From: J088 sp003695505 [NCBI: Candidatus Dadabacteria bacterium]
GTDB lineage: Bacteria; J088
DNA length: 12,955 nucleotides
Direction: 5' to 3'
Assembly (NCBI GenBank): GCA_003695505.1
Contig: RFIY01000032.1
Coordinates: 1 to 12,955, forward strand
The notes beneath the pieces were generated by a model. It was not told the DNA's origin and searched no databases. It saw only the letters and a list, made by a program, of their open reading frames with translations. Each line of letters starts with the position of its first letter. Position 1 is the stretch's first letter. A program made the translations under genes and the position numbers. This document shows, one piece after another, positions 1 to 6,917 of the stretch.

Positions 1-1026
1 ACCACGCGCCCGGAAGATGTCACTGCCGTTCGCGATCCCCGCGACTGGCATCAACTGATCGATCGCCTCAGGCGCCCCCCCGATGGGCGCTGGCGCGGCT
101 TGTTCCTGACGTTCGAGGCCTGTTGTGCCGCCGGTGGCATCGATGGCCCATCACCGCCATCGGACTGGGGCGCAGCGGGGGCGACGTGGACCGGCGCACT
201 CGGAGAAGAACCCATCGACTGGCAGGCGTTACGCGCGAACTGGGAGGTCTGCATCGATCAGCCGACCTACAGGCAGCGGTTCGATCTGCTTCAGCAGGCA
301 ATCCGCGCCGGAGAAGTGTACCAGTTAAATCTGACCGTGCGTGCCCGGGCATCCGCCGCTGAGGCTCAGACAGCAGTAGTGCCTCCGATAGCGCCCGCAG
401 CCGGACGGCTTTGCCTGCCCGATGCGGGCCTGAACCTGATCAGCCACAGCCCGGAGTGTCTGCTCGAACTGGATGGCCTGGGTGCGGTTGTCAGTCGTCC
501 GATCAAGGGCACCTGCAGCGACCCCACCATGTTTTCGCAACTGCGGACGAGCGCCAAGGAACAGGCCGAGCACACGATGGTCGTCGATATGGCGCGCAAT
601 GACCTGGGACGAATCTGCCAGCCCGGCACGGTGCGCGTCAGTCCGCGCTGCGCACCACTGGATCTGCCGTACGCGACACACATGGTCAGTGATGTGCGTG
701 GACGCCTGAGGAACGGTGTGGGCGTCGCGGATGCGTTGCGCGCTGTCCTGCCCGGAGCATCCGTCACCGGAACACCGAAGATCCGGGCCTGTCAGATGAT
801 TGCCGAACTCGAACAGATGCCGCGCGGTCCCTACACAGGCATCCTGGGTGCCATTTTGCCGGATGGTCGCGCATTTTTCTCGCTGTTGATCCGTACCGCG
901 TGGCGTGACACCGACGGTAACTGGTGGTATGGCACCGGCGGCGGCATCGTCGCCGACAGCGACTGCGACGCCGAGTATCAGGAGCTGCTGCTGAAGCTGC
1001 ACCCTGTGCGCGGGGCAACGGGATGA
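1..1026 (+). CDS. pabB: Aminodeoxychorismate synthase component I (PabB), 5'-truncated by the window edge
   Basis: The reading frame is open from base 1, so the first visible 341 residues lack the true N-terminus. This is the chorismate-binding subunit that aminates chorismate to 4-amino-4-deoxychorismate in p-aminobenzoate and folate synthesis, normally with ammonia from PabA. Visible family signatures, in order, are YQLNLT, SPECLLEL, PIKGT, MVVDMARNDLGRI, ASVTGTPKIRA and a glycine-rich GTGGGIV near the C-terminus. PIKGT (lysine codon 505-507) distinguishes PabB from anthranilate synthase TrpE, which has PIAGT; in PabB this lysine is reported to attack the substrate. The stretch between YQLNLT and SPECLLEL is short and alanine/proline rich, so this looks like a compact PabB. 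The stop overlaps the next start as ATGA, implying translational coupling to the lyase-like gene. The family call is firm; PabB rather than TrpE rests on PIKGT and the neighbour. Confidence 0.93.
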   Translation, partial: TTRPEDVTAVRDPRDWHQLIDRLRRPPDGRWRGLFLTFEACCAAGGIDGPSPPSDWGAAGATWTGALGEEPIDWQALRANWEVCIDQPTYRQRFDLLQQAIRAGEVYQLNLTVRARASAAEAQTAVVPPIAPAAGRLCLPDAGLNLISHSPECLLELDGLGAVVSRPIKGTCSDPTMFSQLRTSAKEQAEHTMVVDMARNDLGRICQPGTVRVSPRCAPLDLPYATHMVSDVRGRLRNGVGVADALRAVLPGASVTGTPKIRACQMIAELEQMPRGPYTGILGAILPDGRAFFSLLIRTAWRDTDGNWWYGTGGGIVADSDCDAEYQELLLKLHPVRGATG

Positions 1027-1859
1027 AACAGCCCGAGCATCTGTACTGGGACGGACGGTCGCTCATCCCGGTTCGGGAGCCTCCGACACCGCATGTGATC
1101 GATTCCTTCGTTGTCGAAGCAGGGGCCGTTCGTGGCGGAGCGCTGCACATCGCGCGATTCTCCCGATCCGCTCGGGCGCTATGCGACCTTACGGAGGCGC
1201 GACTCACCCGGTTTACCCGTGCGATTGTGAAATACCTGCCCGGACGGACGGCGTTCGTACGGCTTGGCGCGGACGTGGAGGGGCAACTGACCCTCTGCCT
1301 GCGACCGCTGCCTCCCTCCCCCCCGTCGGTTGCGTTGTGGGTCGGTCACGCAGACGAGCGACGTGAGCCACTGCACAAAGGGCCGGATCTGATCCTGTCG
1401 GCAAACCTCCGCGACGCCGCATCCGACCACCGATGCCACGCCGGTGTGTTTTGCGACGTCACACCCTTCGCAACAGAGCTGATCGAGGCGGACTACGCGG
1501 CGCTGGTCGGCATCATTGACGGACACCTGATTCATTCGGCGAACCCACGTCGTCTGCCGTCTGTGACCGAGCATCTGCTGCGCAGATGGGCAGCGGAATA
1601 CGGCATGCCCAGCACGGCGGACCGTCTGACGCCAGAGCTGTTATGCAGCGGCCCATTCTGGCTCGTCAACGCGCGCATTGGCGCCGTTCCCGTCACCGAA
1701 CTTGTTGTGGGAGACGACGCTGCCCGGCCGCTTCCTCTGGCACCAGAACGCACCAATGAACTGCGGCGCTGGCTGTCTCGACTCGCGCAACCCGTCGATG
1801 CAGAAACGTGGATCGAGGCCGCACGCGGGAACACGGACACGGTGATACAATCAAACTAG
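1023..1859 (+). CDS. pabC: Class IV aminotransferase-fold PLP enzyme, probable 4-amino-4-deoxychorismate lyase
   Basis: The 278-residue protein starts at ATG 1023, overlapping the pabB stop by four bases; the open frame extends further upstream but only inside pabB. The N-terminal DSFVVEAGAVRG...LHIARF pattern and the KGPD motif fit the divergent class IV aminotransferase branch often encoded beside PabB. Lys119 in HKGPD is the expected PLP Schiff-base lysine. Glu155 in LIEADYAA aligns with the glutamate that contacts the PLP ring nitrogen, and WLVNARIGAVPVTE near residue 213 matches the family's C-terminal substrate-loop region. PabC converts aminodeoxychorismate to p-aminobenzoate and pyruvate, so the context suits the assignment. 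The usual E-x-x-x-[ST]-N motif is weakened to E-A-D-Y-A-A, and the usual GVTR reads SVTE. Exact substrate is therefore inferred from fold and neighbour rather than from a textbook motif set. A D-amino-acid or branched-chain aminotransferase is the less likely alternative. Confidence 0.75.
   Translation: MKQPEHLYWDGRSLIPVREPPTPHVIDSFVVEAGAVRGGALHIARFSRSARALCDLTEARLTRFTRAIVKYLPGRTAFVRLGADVEGQLTLCLRPLPPSPPSVALWVGHADERREPLHKGPDLILSANLRDAASDHRCHAGVFCDVTPFATELIEADYAALVGIIDGHLIHSANPRRLPSVTEHLLRRWAAEYGMPSTADRLTPELLCSGPFWLVNARIGAVPVTELVVGDDAARPLPLAPERTNELRRWLSRLAQPVDAETWIEAARGNTDTVIQSN
1846..1851 (+). promoter_or_regulatory. Candidate extended -10 promoter for gcvTHP
   Basis: TACAAT is preceded by TG and one base (TG at 1843-1844), giving an extended -10 element at the very end of the pabC-like gene. 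No good -35 hexamer lies 16-18 bases upstream, which extended -10 promoters can tolerate. Transcription would begin near 1858 and leave a leader of about 90 bases before the gcvT start. Confidence 0.4.
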
Positions 1860-1867
1860 AGCGCCCG

Positions 1868-1880
1868 TTGGTCAGACCAA
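1868..1880. promoter_or_regulatory. Perfect palindrome, candidate GntR/FadR-subfamily operator upstream of gcvT
   Basis: TTGGTC-A-GACCAA is a perfect 6+6 inverted repeat with one central base. It matches the general FadR-subfamily GntR pattern TnGTnnnACnA and closely resembles the ATTGGTnnnACCAAT sites known for PdhR. It begins about 10 bases after the transcription start predicted from the extended -10 element, a position that suits repression. The regulator is not encoded in this window, so the assignment is inference from site shape and location. Confidence 0.45.
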
Positions 1881-1945
1881 TCGCGCCGCGACCGCGTGTC
1901 GTCGTGCCAGCACCCTTCCTCAACATCCTCAGTGGAGTAGACGAC

Positions 1946-3013
1946 GTGAGTGATTCCTTGCGCACTGTCCTTTACGACCGTCATGTCGCCCTGGGCGCAC
2001 GGATGGTTCCGTTCGCGGGCTGGGAAATGCCTGTGCAATATACCGGCGTCAAGGCCGAGCACACGGCCGTTCGCACCACCTGCGGTCTGTTCGATGTGTC
2101 TCATATGGGCACAGTTCTCCTGCAGGGCGGTCGCGCCACGGAAGCACTCGAACGACTGACCCCGTGGCCGATGAGCAAACTGAAACCGGGTCGCGCCCGC
2201 TATACGGTGATGCTGAACGAAGCCGGGGGCACCGTTGATGACCTGATCGTCTACCGCCGCGGCAACGAGGACTGGTTCGTGATCTGGAACGCCGCCAATC
2301 ACCAGAAGAACCTGGACTGGACCGCCCCGATACTGACCGAATACGGGGTTACCCTGGAGGACCTGACAAGCGACACCGCTCTGATTGCCTTGCAGGGCCC
2401 CGACTGGCATTCGGTCTGGGAACAAGCCCTTCCGGGTGCCGCCTTCCCGGACAAACGCTTCACATTCACGGAGCACGATGGCATGCTCATCGCGCGCACC
2501 GGCTACACGGGTGAAGACGGCGTCGAGATCTGGTGTCCGAATGCCCGCGCCATTGAACTGTGGGATCGCCTGATCGATGCCGGCGCGACGCCCTGTGGCC
2601 TTGGCGCACGCGATTCCCTGCGCATCGAAGCCGGGCTTCCCCTCTATGGGCACGAGCTGTCCGATGAGATTGGCCCGATCGAAGGTGGCGTCGGGTTTGT
2701 TGTCCACAAGGATCACCACGGTTACATTGGCGAAATGGCATTGCAGCGAGATCCCCGGCGCTGTCTGGCCGGCGTCCGAATGACCGGGCGAGGCGTTCCG
2801 CGAGAGGGTTATCCCGTTCTGACACCTGATGGCGAAACGATTGGTGCCGTTACGAGCGGGAGCTACTCACCGATACTCGACACCGGCATTGGGCTGGCAC
2901 TGGTTGACCGAAAAAAATCGGGTTATGATGGAACCTCTCAGGCTGTGGCCGTCGAGATCCGCGGACGCTCGTTCGACGCGGAGCTGGTGGTGCCGCCGCT
3001 GCACAAAAACTGA
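1946..3013 (+). CDS. gcvT: Glycine cleavage system T protein (aminomethyltransferase)
   Basis: This 355-residue protein takes the aminomethyl group carried by the H-protein lipoyl arm and, with tetrahydrofolate, releases ammonia and 5,10-methylene-tetrahydrofolate. Family signatures are the N-terminal [24 protein letters not shown] stretch (quoted in parts: LYDRH at 9-13, [10 protein letters not shown] at 23-32), FDVSHMG at 49-55, [10 protein letters not shown] at 94-103 with the catalytic-region Asp98/Asp99, [13 protein letters not shown] mid-protein and [17 protein letters not shown]. Length is close to the usual 360-370. The frame is open from 1808, but GTG 1946 is preferred: GGAG at 1934-1937 lies eight bases upstream and the family N-terminus begins right there. 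It is the first gene of gcvT-gcvH-gcvPA-gcvPB, 86 bases after the pabC-like gene, with a candidate promoter and operator in between. Confidence 0.96.
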   Translation: MSDSLRTVLYDRHVALGARMVPFAGWEMPVQYTGVKAEHTAVRTTCGLFDVSHMGTVLLQGGRATEALERLTPWPMSKLKPGRARYTVMLNEAGGTVDDLIVYRRGNEDWFVIWNAANHQKNLDWTAPILTEYGVTLEDLTSDTALIALQGPDWHSVWEQALPGAAFPDKRFTFTEHDGMLIARTGYTGEDGVEIWCPNARAIELWDRLIDAGATPCGLGARDSLRIEAGLPLYGHELSDEIGPIEGGVGFVVHKDHHGYIGEMALQRDPRRCLAGVRMTGRGVPREGYPVLTPDGETIGAVTSGSYSPILDTGIGLALVDRKKSGYDGTSQAVAVEIRGRSFDAELVVPPLHKN

Positions 3014-3053
3014 GTCCATTCGGACGCAAAACAACCGAACCCTGAATCCTCGC

Positions 3054-3059
3054 GAGGAG
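3054..3059 (+). promoter_or_regulatory. Shine-Dalgarno site fixing the gcvH TTG start
   Basis: GAGGAG lies eight bases before TTG 3068, the only start that gives a normal H-protein N-terminus (IPKQLRYTKEHEW). The strong site supports use of the rare TTG codon. Confidence 0.8.
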
Positions 3060-3067
3060 CAAGAACG

Positions 3068-3457
3068 TTGGAAATCCCGAAGCAGCTTCGCTACACGAAA
3101 GAACATGAGTGGGCCCGAATCGACGAAGATGGCACTGCCCTGATCGGCGTGACCGAATATGCGGTCGAGGAACTCGGGGATGTCGTATTTCTGGAATTGC
3201 CCGAAGTCGGTGACGAGGTCAGCCAGGGTGCGACATTCGGCACTGTCGAAAGTGTCAAGGCGGTCGCGGAACTGTATGCTCCATTGACGGGCGAAGTCAC
3301 CGAGCGCAACGAGGATCTGCTGGAAGCGCCGGAAACGCTGAATGAAGGCCCCTACGAGGAAGGCTGGCTGATCCGCATCTCGATCGACAACGCGGATGAA
3401 GTCGATGAGCTGATGAGCGCCGACGAGTACCAGGCTTACCTCGAAACGCTCGACTGA
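3068..3457 (+). CDS. gcvH: Glycine cleavage system H protein (lipoyl carrier)
   Basis: At 129 residues this is the normal length for the small lipoylated shuttle protein that carries the aminomethyl intermediate between the P and T proteins and presents dihydrolipoate to the L protein. RYTKEHEWARI at residues 8-18 is the typical N-terminal signature. The lipoyl site is ESVKAVAELYAP, with Lys64 the predicted lipoylation residue, followed by GEVTERNEDLLEAPETLN. The start is TTG, supported by GAGGAG eight bases upstream. It sits 54 bases after gcvT and 34 bases before gcvPA, in the usual T-H-P order. No dihydrolipoyl dehydrogenase or lipoate ligase gene is seen here, so the L protein and lipoylation enzymes must be encoded elsewhere. 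Confidence 0.97.
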   Translation: MEIPKQLRYTKEHEWARIDEDGTALIGVTEYAVEELGDVVFLELPEVGDEVSQGATFGTVESVKAVAELYAPLTGEVTERNEDLLEAPETLNEGPYEEGWLIRISIDNADEVDELMSADEYQAYLETLD

Positions 3458-3491
3458 TCAACGCACTTCCCCTCACCCAGGGAGCAATTTC

Positions 3492-4820
3492 GTGAGCTAC
3501 TTTCCCGGGCCAGACGCGCCGGATGCCCGCGCGATGCTTGACACCATTGGCGTCGAAGATGTCGACGCGCTGTTTACATCGATTCCAGAGTCCCTGCGAC
3601 GTCAGGCCGCCATCGACCTGCCCGGCATCCCCGATGAAGCCGACCTTGTCGCGTATATGCGCGAGCGCGCCGAACGCAATCGGACGGTACTGGACGCCAT
3701 CAGCTTTGTCGGCGGCGGAGCTTATGCCTATCCACCGGTCGCGGCAGCGCTGTATGCCATGTCGCGCGGCGAGTTTCTGACCGCGTACACCCCCTATCAG
3801 CCGGAGATTGCACAGGGCACTCTGATGGCAATCTTCGAGTTCCAGACCTGGGTCGCCGAGCTGACTGGACTGGATGTCGCGAACTCATCGATGTACGATG
3901 GTGCAACAGCACTGGCCGAAGCAATCCTGATGGGGCTGCGCGTGCGACGCAAGGCGCGCACGGTTGCCATTTCGGCGGGTCTGCACCCCGCGGTTCGCGC
4001 CGTCGTGCGACGCTATCTGGCCGGGCAGCAGGATCTGCAACTGATCGAGCTGCCGCTCGACGCCTCCGGTCGCACCGACCTGGATGCCCTGCCCGCCTCC
4101 GACACGCCCAGAATTGTCGCGCTTGGCTACCCGAATGGCTACGGCGTCATCGAAGACATCAGCGCGGTACGCACGGCGCTCGATGAGCAGGATTTTCTGG
4201 TGACGCATACGCCCGACCCGCACGCCTGGCTGCTCCTCGCCTCACCCGGATCCCTTGGGGTCGACGCCGCGGTCGCCGATGGTCAGCCGTTCGGTGTGCC
4301 CGTATCCTTCGGCGGACCGTCGCTGGGCATGTTCGCAACGCGGCAGGCCTATGTTCGCCAGATGCCTGGGCGACTGTGTGGACGCACGACCGATGCACAG
4401 GGACGCACCGGCTATGTACTGACGCTCAGTACGCGCGAACAGCACATTCGCCGCGAAAAAGCGACCAGCAATATCTGCACGAATCAGGGCGTCATCGCGC
4501 TCGTCGCGACAGTAACGATGAACGTACTGGGTCCAGCCGGCCTGCGCGAACGAGCACTTGCCGCGGCCCGCAACGCGCGTCGCCTCGAGCGCATCCTCGT
4601 CGACGCCGGACACACGCGGCGATTCGACGGAACCTTTTTCAACGAATTCGTCATCGACCCGTCCCGTCCGGACCTCTGGTCATCCCTGATCAATGCAGGC
4701 ATTCAGCTCGGCGTCCCCCTCAGCAAGTATCTGCCAGGGGACGACGGTCTGCTCGTTGCGGCGACGTCGTGGCTGGACGACAGCGCATTTGACCGGCTTA
4801 GTCAGGAGTGTGCGCGATGA
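3492..4820 (+). CDS. gcvPA: Glycine decarboxylase (P protein) subunit 1, split form
   Basis: This 442-residue protein is the N-terminal half of the P protein in organisms where glycine decarboxylase is a two-gene alpha2-beta2 enzyme. It lacks the PLP lysine, which lies on the other subunit. Signatures are FVGGGAYAY at 72-80, SRGEFLTAYTPYQPE at 91-105, IAQGTLMAIFEFQT at 106-119, NSSMYDGATALAEA at 131-144, and a late REQHIRREKATSNICTNQ stretch typical of P proteins. The GTG start is preceded by AGGGAG at 3479-3484, seven bases upstream. The stop overlaps the gcvPB start as ATGA, consistent with the two subunits being made in equal amounts. Length agrees with other split P1 subunits, so this is a natural split and not a frameshift of the fused ~950-residue form. 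Confidence 0.96.
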   Translation: MSYFPGPDAPDARAMLDTIGVEDVDALFTSIPESLRRQAAIDLPGIPDEADLVAYMRERAERNRTVLDAISFVGGGAYAYPPVAAALYAMSRGEFLTAYTPYQPEIAQGTLMAIFEFQTWVAELTGLDVANSSMYDGATALAEAILMGLRVRRKARTVAISAGLHPAVRAVVRRYLAGQQDLQLIELPLDASGRTDLDALPASDTPRIVALGYPNGYGVIEDISAVRTALDEQDFLVTHTPDPHAWLLLASPGSLGVDAAVADGQPFGVPVSFGGPSLGMFATRQAYVRQMPGRLCGRTTDAQGRTGYVLTLSTREQHIRREKATSNICTNQGVIALVATVTMNVLGPAGLRERALAAARNARRLERILVDAGHTRRFDGTFFNEFVIDPSRPDLWSSLINAGIQLGVPLSKYLPGDDGLLVAATSWLDDSAFDRLSQECAR

Positions 4821-6289
4821 GTGACTTTCCAGGAACGACCGGCCTGATCCTCGAAGAGCCGATCCTGTTCGACCTGCCTGGAGACCCGGATGCCGGACTC
4901 GATCCGGCCGATGTTCCGGAAGATCTGGCAGAGGTCCCGCTGCGACAGGCACCACTTGGCCTGCCAAATGTCGCCGAGTATCGTGTCGTGCGACACTACA
5001 CGCGCATTTCTCAGTACAACTACGGCATTGAGAGCGGTCTGTTCCCGCTGGGATCGTGCACGATGAAGCATAACCCGCGCGTCAACGAGCTGCTCGCAGC
5101 ACTGGATGGCTTCGCCTGGCTGCATCCGGAAGCCCCGGAGCAGTGGAGTCAGGGCGCGCTCCAGGTCGCCGTGGAACTCAATGAGGCACTGCAGGCGATT
5201 ACCGGCATGCAGGACTTCACACTGTTGCCGGCTGCCGGCGCGCACGGAGAATTCACCGGCCTCTGCCTGATCAGTGCCTATTATGAAGCGCGCGGCGAAC
5301 TCGACCGGCGCCGCAAGATCCTGATTCCCGAAACCGCGCACGGAACCAATCCGGCTTCAGCGGCTCTGGCGGGCTTCGAGGTCGTCAACCTGCCCCCGCA
5401 GCGTGGAGCAGTGCTGCAGCCCGACGAGATTCTGCCTTACCTCGACGATTCCGTCGCCTGCCTGATGTTGACGAACCCCAACACGCTCGGCGTTTTCGAA
5501 TCCCATATCGAAGCAATCGCCGAGCGCCTGCATGAACTCGATGCGTTCCTGTACTGCGATGGCGCGAATTTGAACGCCATCATGGGCAAGGCACGACCCG
5601 GCGATTTCGGTGTCGACGTGATCCACCTGAACCTGCACAAGACCATGTCAACGCCACATGGCGGCGGTGGCCCCGGCTGTGGCCCCGTCGGCGTTTCCGA
5701 GCGGCTCGTCGACTTCCTGCCGGGCCCCAGACCGGTACGGCAGGGCGATGGATTCTCCTGGGCTACGCCTGCGCAGGCCATCGAGCCGGTCAAGCAGTTT
5801 TATGGACACTTCGGTATGTTTGTCCGCGCGCTTGCCTACATCCGCCGGCTTGGCGGCGAAGGCCTGCGGCGTGCCAGTGAGCGAGCCGTTCTGAATGCAA
5901 ACTATTTACGCGCTCGCCTGGCTGACACCTTCGAACTGCCGTTCGATGATCCCTCACTGCACGAAGTCGTCTTTTCCGACAAGCGTCAAAAAATGCACGG
6001 CGTCTCGGCGCTCGACATCGCCAAAGGCCTGATTGATCGGGGTTTTCACCCGCCGACGATCTACTTCCCACTGGTCGTGTCAGGCGCATTGATGATCGAG
6101 CCGACCGAATCGGAAGATCAGGCGACGCTGGATCAGTTTGTTGCCGCGATGATCGACATCGCAGAGCAGGCCGCATCGGGTGGCGCGGATGCGCTGCACG
6201 ACGCCCCGACGCGCAGCTTCCGCGGGCGGCTCGATGAAGCCACCGCCGCGCGCAAACCCATCCTGCGCTGGACACCGGCCGATGAATGA
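4817..6289 (+). CDS. gcvPB: Glycine decarboxylase (P protein) subunit 2, PLP-binding
   Basis: This 490-residue protein is the PLP-bearing subunit that decarboxylates glycine and loads the remaining aminomethyl group onto lipoyl-GcvH. Signatures are LFPLGSCTMKHNPR at 75-88, LPAAGAHGEFTGL at 137-149, IPETAHGTNPASA at 170-182, MLTNPNTLGVFE near 217-228 and LHKTMSTPHGGGGPGCGP at 273-290, with Lys275 the predicted Schiff-base lysine. GTG 4808 is also in frame, but GGAG at 4804-4807 abuts it; ATG 4817, nine bases downstream of that site, is the better start. It overlaps gcvPA by four bases at its start and cutA by eight at its end, so all three are probably co-translated. The C-terminal ~30 residues, ending KPILRWTPADE, resemble the end of other P2 subunits. 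Confidence 0.96.
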   Translation: MSDFPGTTGLILEEPILFDLPGDPDAGLDPADVPEDLAEVPLRQAPLGLPNVAEYRVVRHYTRISQYNYGIESGLFPLGSCTMKHNPRVNELLAALDGFAWLHPEAPEQWSQGALQVAVELNEALQAITGMQDFTLLPAAGAHGEFTGLCLISAYYEARGELDRRRKILIPETAHGTNPASAALAGFEVVNLPPQRGAVLQPDEILPYLDDSVACLMLTNPNTLGVFESHIEAIAERLHELDAFLYCDGANLNAIMGKARPGDFGVDVIHLNLHKTMSTPHGGGGPGCGPVGVSERLVDFLPGPRPVRQGDGFSWATPAQAIEPVKQFYGHFGMFVRALAYIRRLGGEGLRRASERAVLNANYLRARLADTFELPFDDPSLHEVVFSDKRQKMHGVSALDIAKGLIDRGFHPPTIYFPLVVSGALMIEPTESEDQATLDQFVAAMIDIAEQAASGGADALHDAPTRSFRGRLDEATAARKPILRWTPADE

Positions 6290-6614
6290 CGGCACGGACA
6301 TCTGTGTTGCGTTGGCCAGTGCGCCAGATCGCCGCGTGGCCGAGCGCATCGCGTCGACGATCGTCGAAGAGCACCTGGCCGCCTGCGTCAACATCGTCGC
6401 CGGAATCGTCAGCATTTATCGCTGGCAGGATACGATGCATCGCGAACCCGAAGTGCTGCTTGTCATCAAGACGACCTGCGAAGCATTCGATGCCCTGTCC
6501 CGCCGCATCAGCGAGCTGCACCCCTACGATATCCCCGAAGTACTGCAGCTCCCGGTGCAAAATGGTCTGACAGATTACCTCGGGTGGGTCGCCGGCGAGG
6601 TCTCAGTCGGCTGA
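6282..6614 (+). CDS. cutA: CutA-family divalent-ion tolerance protein
   Basis: A 110-residue member of the trimeric, PII-like CutA family, close in size to Escherichia coli CutA (112). Landmarks are the N-terminal strand ICVALASAP, LAACVNIVAGIVSIYRWQ at 32-49, EVLLVIKT at 57-64 and HPYDIPEV at 80-87, the family's most recognisable motif. CutA was linked to divalent-metal (copper) tolerance in E. coli, but its molecular role is not settled. ATG 6282 lies inside the last codons of gcvPB (8-base overlap) with no strong Shine-Dalgarno site, so it probably depends on translation from gcvPB. A second ATG at 6286 is out of frame. The 3' end overlaps the convergent bolA gene by 12 bases. Family membership is firm; a link to glycine cleavage is only positional. 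Confidence 0.93.
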   Translation: MNDGTDICVALASAPDRRVAERIASTIVEEHLAACVNIVAGIVSIYRWQDTMHREPEVLLVIKTTCEAFDALSRRISELHPYDIPEVLQLPVQNGLTDYLGWVAGEVSVG

Positions 6615-6917
6615 CCGCGCTCCCGCACAATCTGGTGTCTGGTTCGCCTGAGGGCGCGCAGCCCATTCTCGCGGCGTCACGGCACGGACGGACAGCGCGT
6701 GAATGGCGTTCCGCAATTGCTCATCCAGGACCTTGTAAACGGCCCGGTGCCTGGCCACCCGTGACAGACCTTCAAACGCACCACTGACGATCGTCACGTT
6801 CCAGTGCGTCTCCGATCCCGGTGGTACATGGTGCTTGTCGCTGTCGTTGACCAGAATCAGTTCCTCCGGTTCAAATTCGGCCTCAAGCCGCTGACGGATC
6901 GTTGTCTGCAGACTCAT
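6603..6917 (-). CDS. bolA: BolA-family protein
   Basis: A 104-residue BolA-family protein. BolA proteins have a KH-like class II fold, partner monothiol glutaredoxins in Fe-S handling and, in E. coli, act as a DNA-binding regulator of stress morphology and biofilm. The core is clear: IRQRLEAEFEPEEL at 7-20, HWNVTIVSGAFEGLSRVARHR at 38-58 (quoted here as HWNVTIVS and GLSRVARHR), VYKVLDEQL, AIHALSVRAVTPREW at 71-85. The frame opens 14 codons earlier, but ATG 6917 has GGAGGAG (complement of 6925-6931) seven bases upstream. The last ~19 residues after TPREW are an extra polar tail with no family counterpart, and they reach into the end of cutA. The first 35 bases overlap the end of the diguanylate cyclase gene, so bolA is the last gene of the terC-cyclase-bolA unit. 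No partner glutaredoxin is encoded nearby. Confidence 0.93.
   Translation of the reverse strand: MSLQTTIRQRLEAEFEPEELILVNDSDKHHVPPGSETHWNVTIVSGAFEGLSRVARHRAVYKVLDEQLRNAIHALSVRAVTPREWAARPQANQTPDCAGARSAD

Noticed and set aside
325-1002. 225-codon minus-strand open frame opposite pabB
   Set aside because: Shadow of pabB codon usage; no Shine-Dalgarno site or protein motif.
1500-1570. Apparent internal deletion in the pabC-like gene
   Set aside because: Aligning LIEADYAALV with the PLP-glutamate motif and RRLPSVTE with the LPGVTR motif restores normal spacing, so the motifs diverged but nothing is missing.
1860-1945. Possible glycine riboswitch before gcvT
   Set aside because: The 86-base gap is too short for a tandem aptamer and shows none of the conserved glycine-aptamer elements; the palindrome there fits a protein-binding site better.
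1856-2719. Long 287-codon open frame on the minus strand opposite gcvT
   Set aside because: It is antisense to a gene with clear GcvT motifs, has no recognisable protein pattern, and such frames are common opposite GC-rich genes.
3492-6289. Frameshifted single gcvP gene
   Set aside because: Both halves have normal lengths, family-specific termini and an ATGA junction, as in natural two-gene P proteins.
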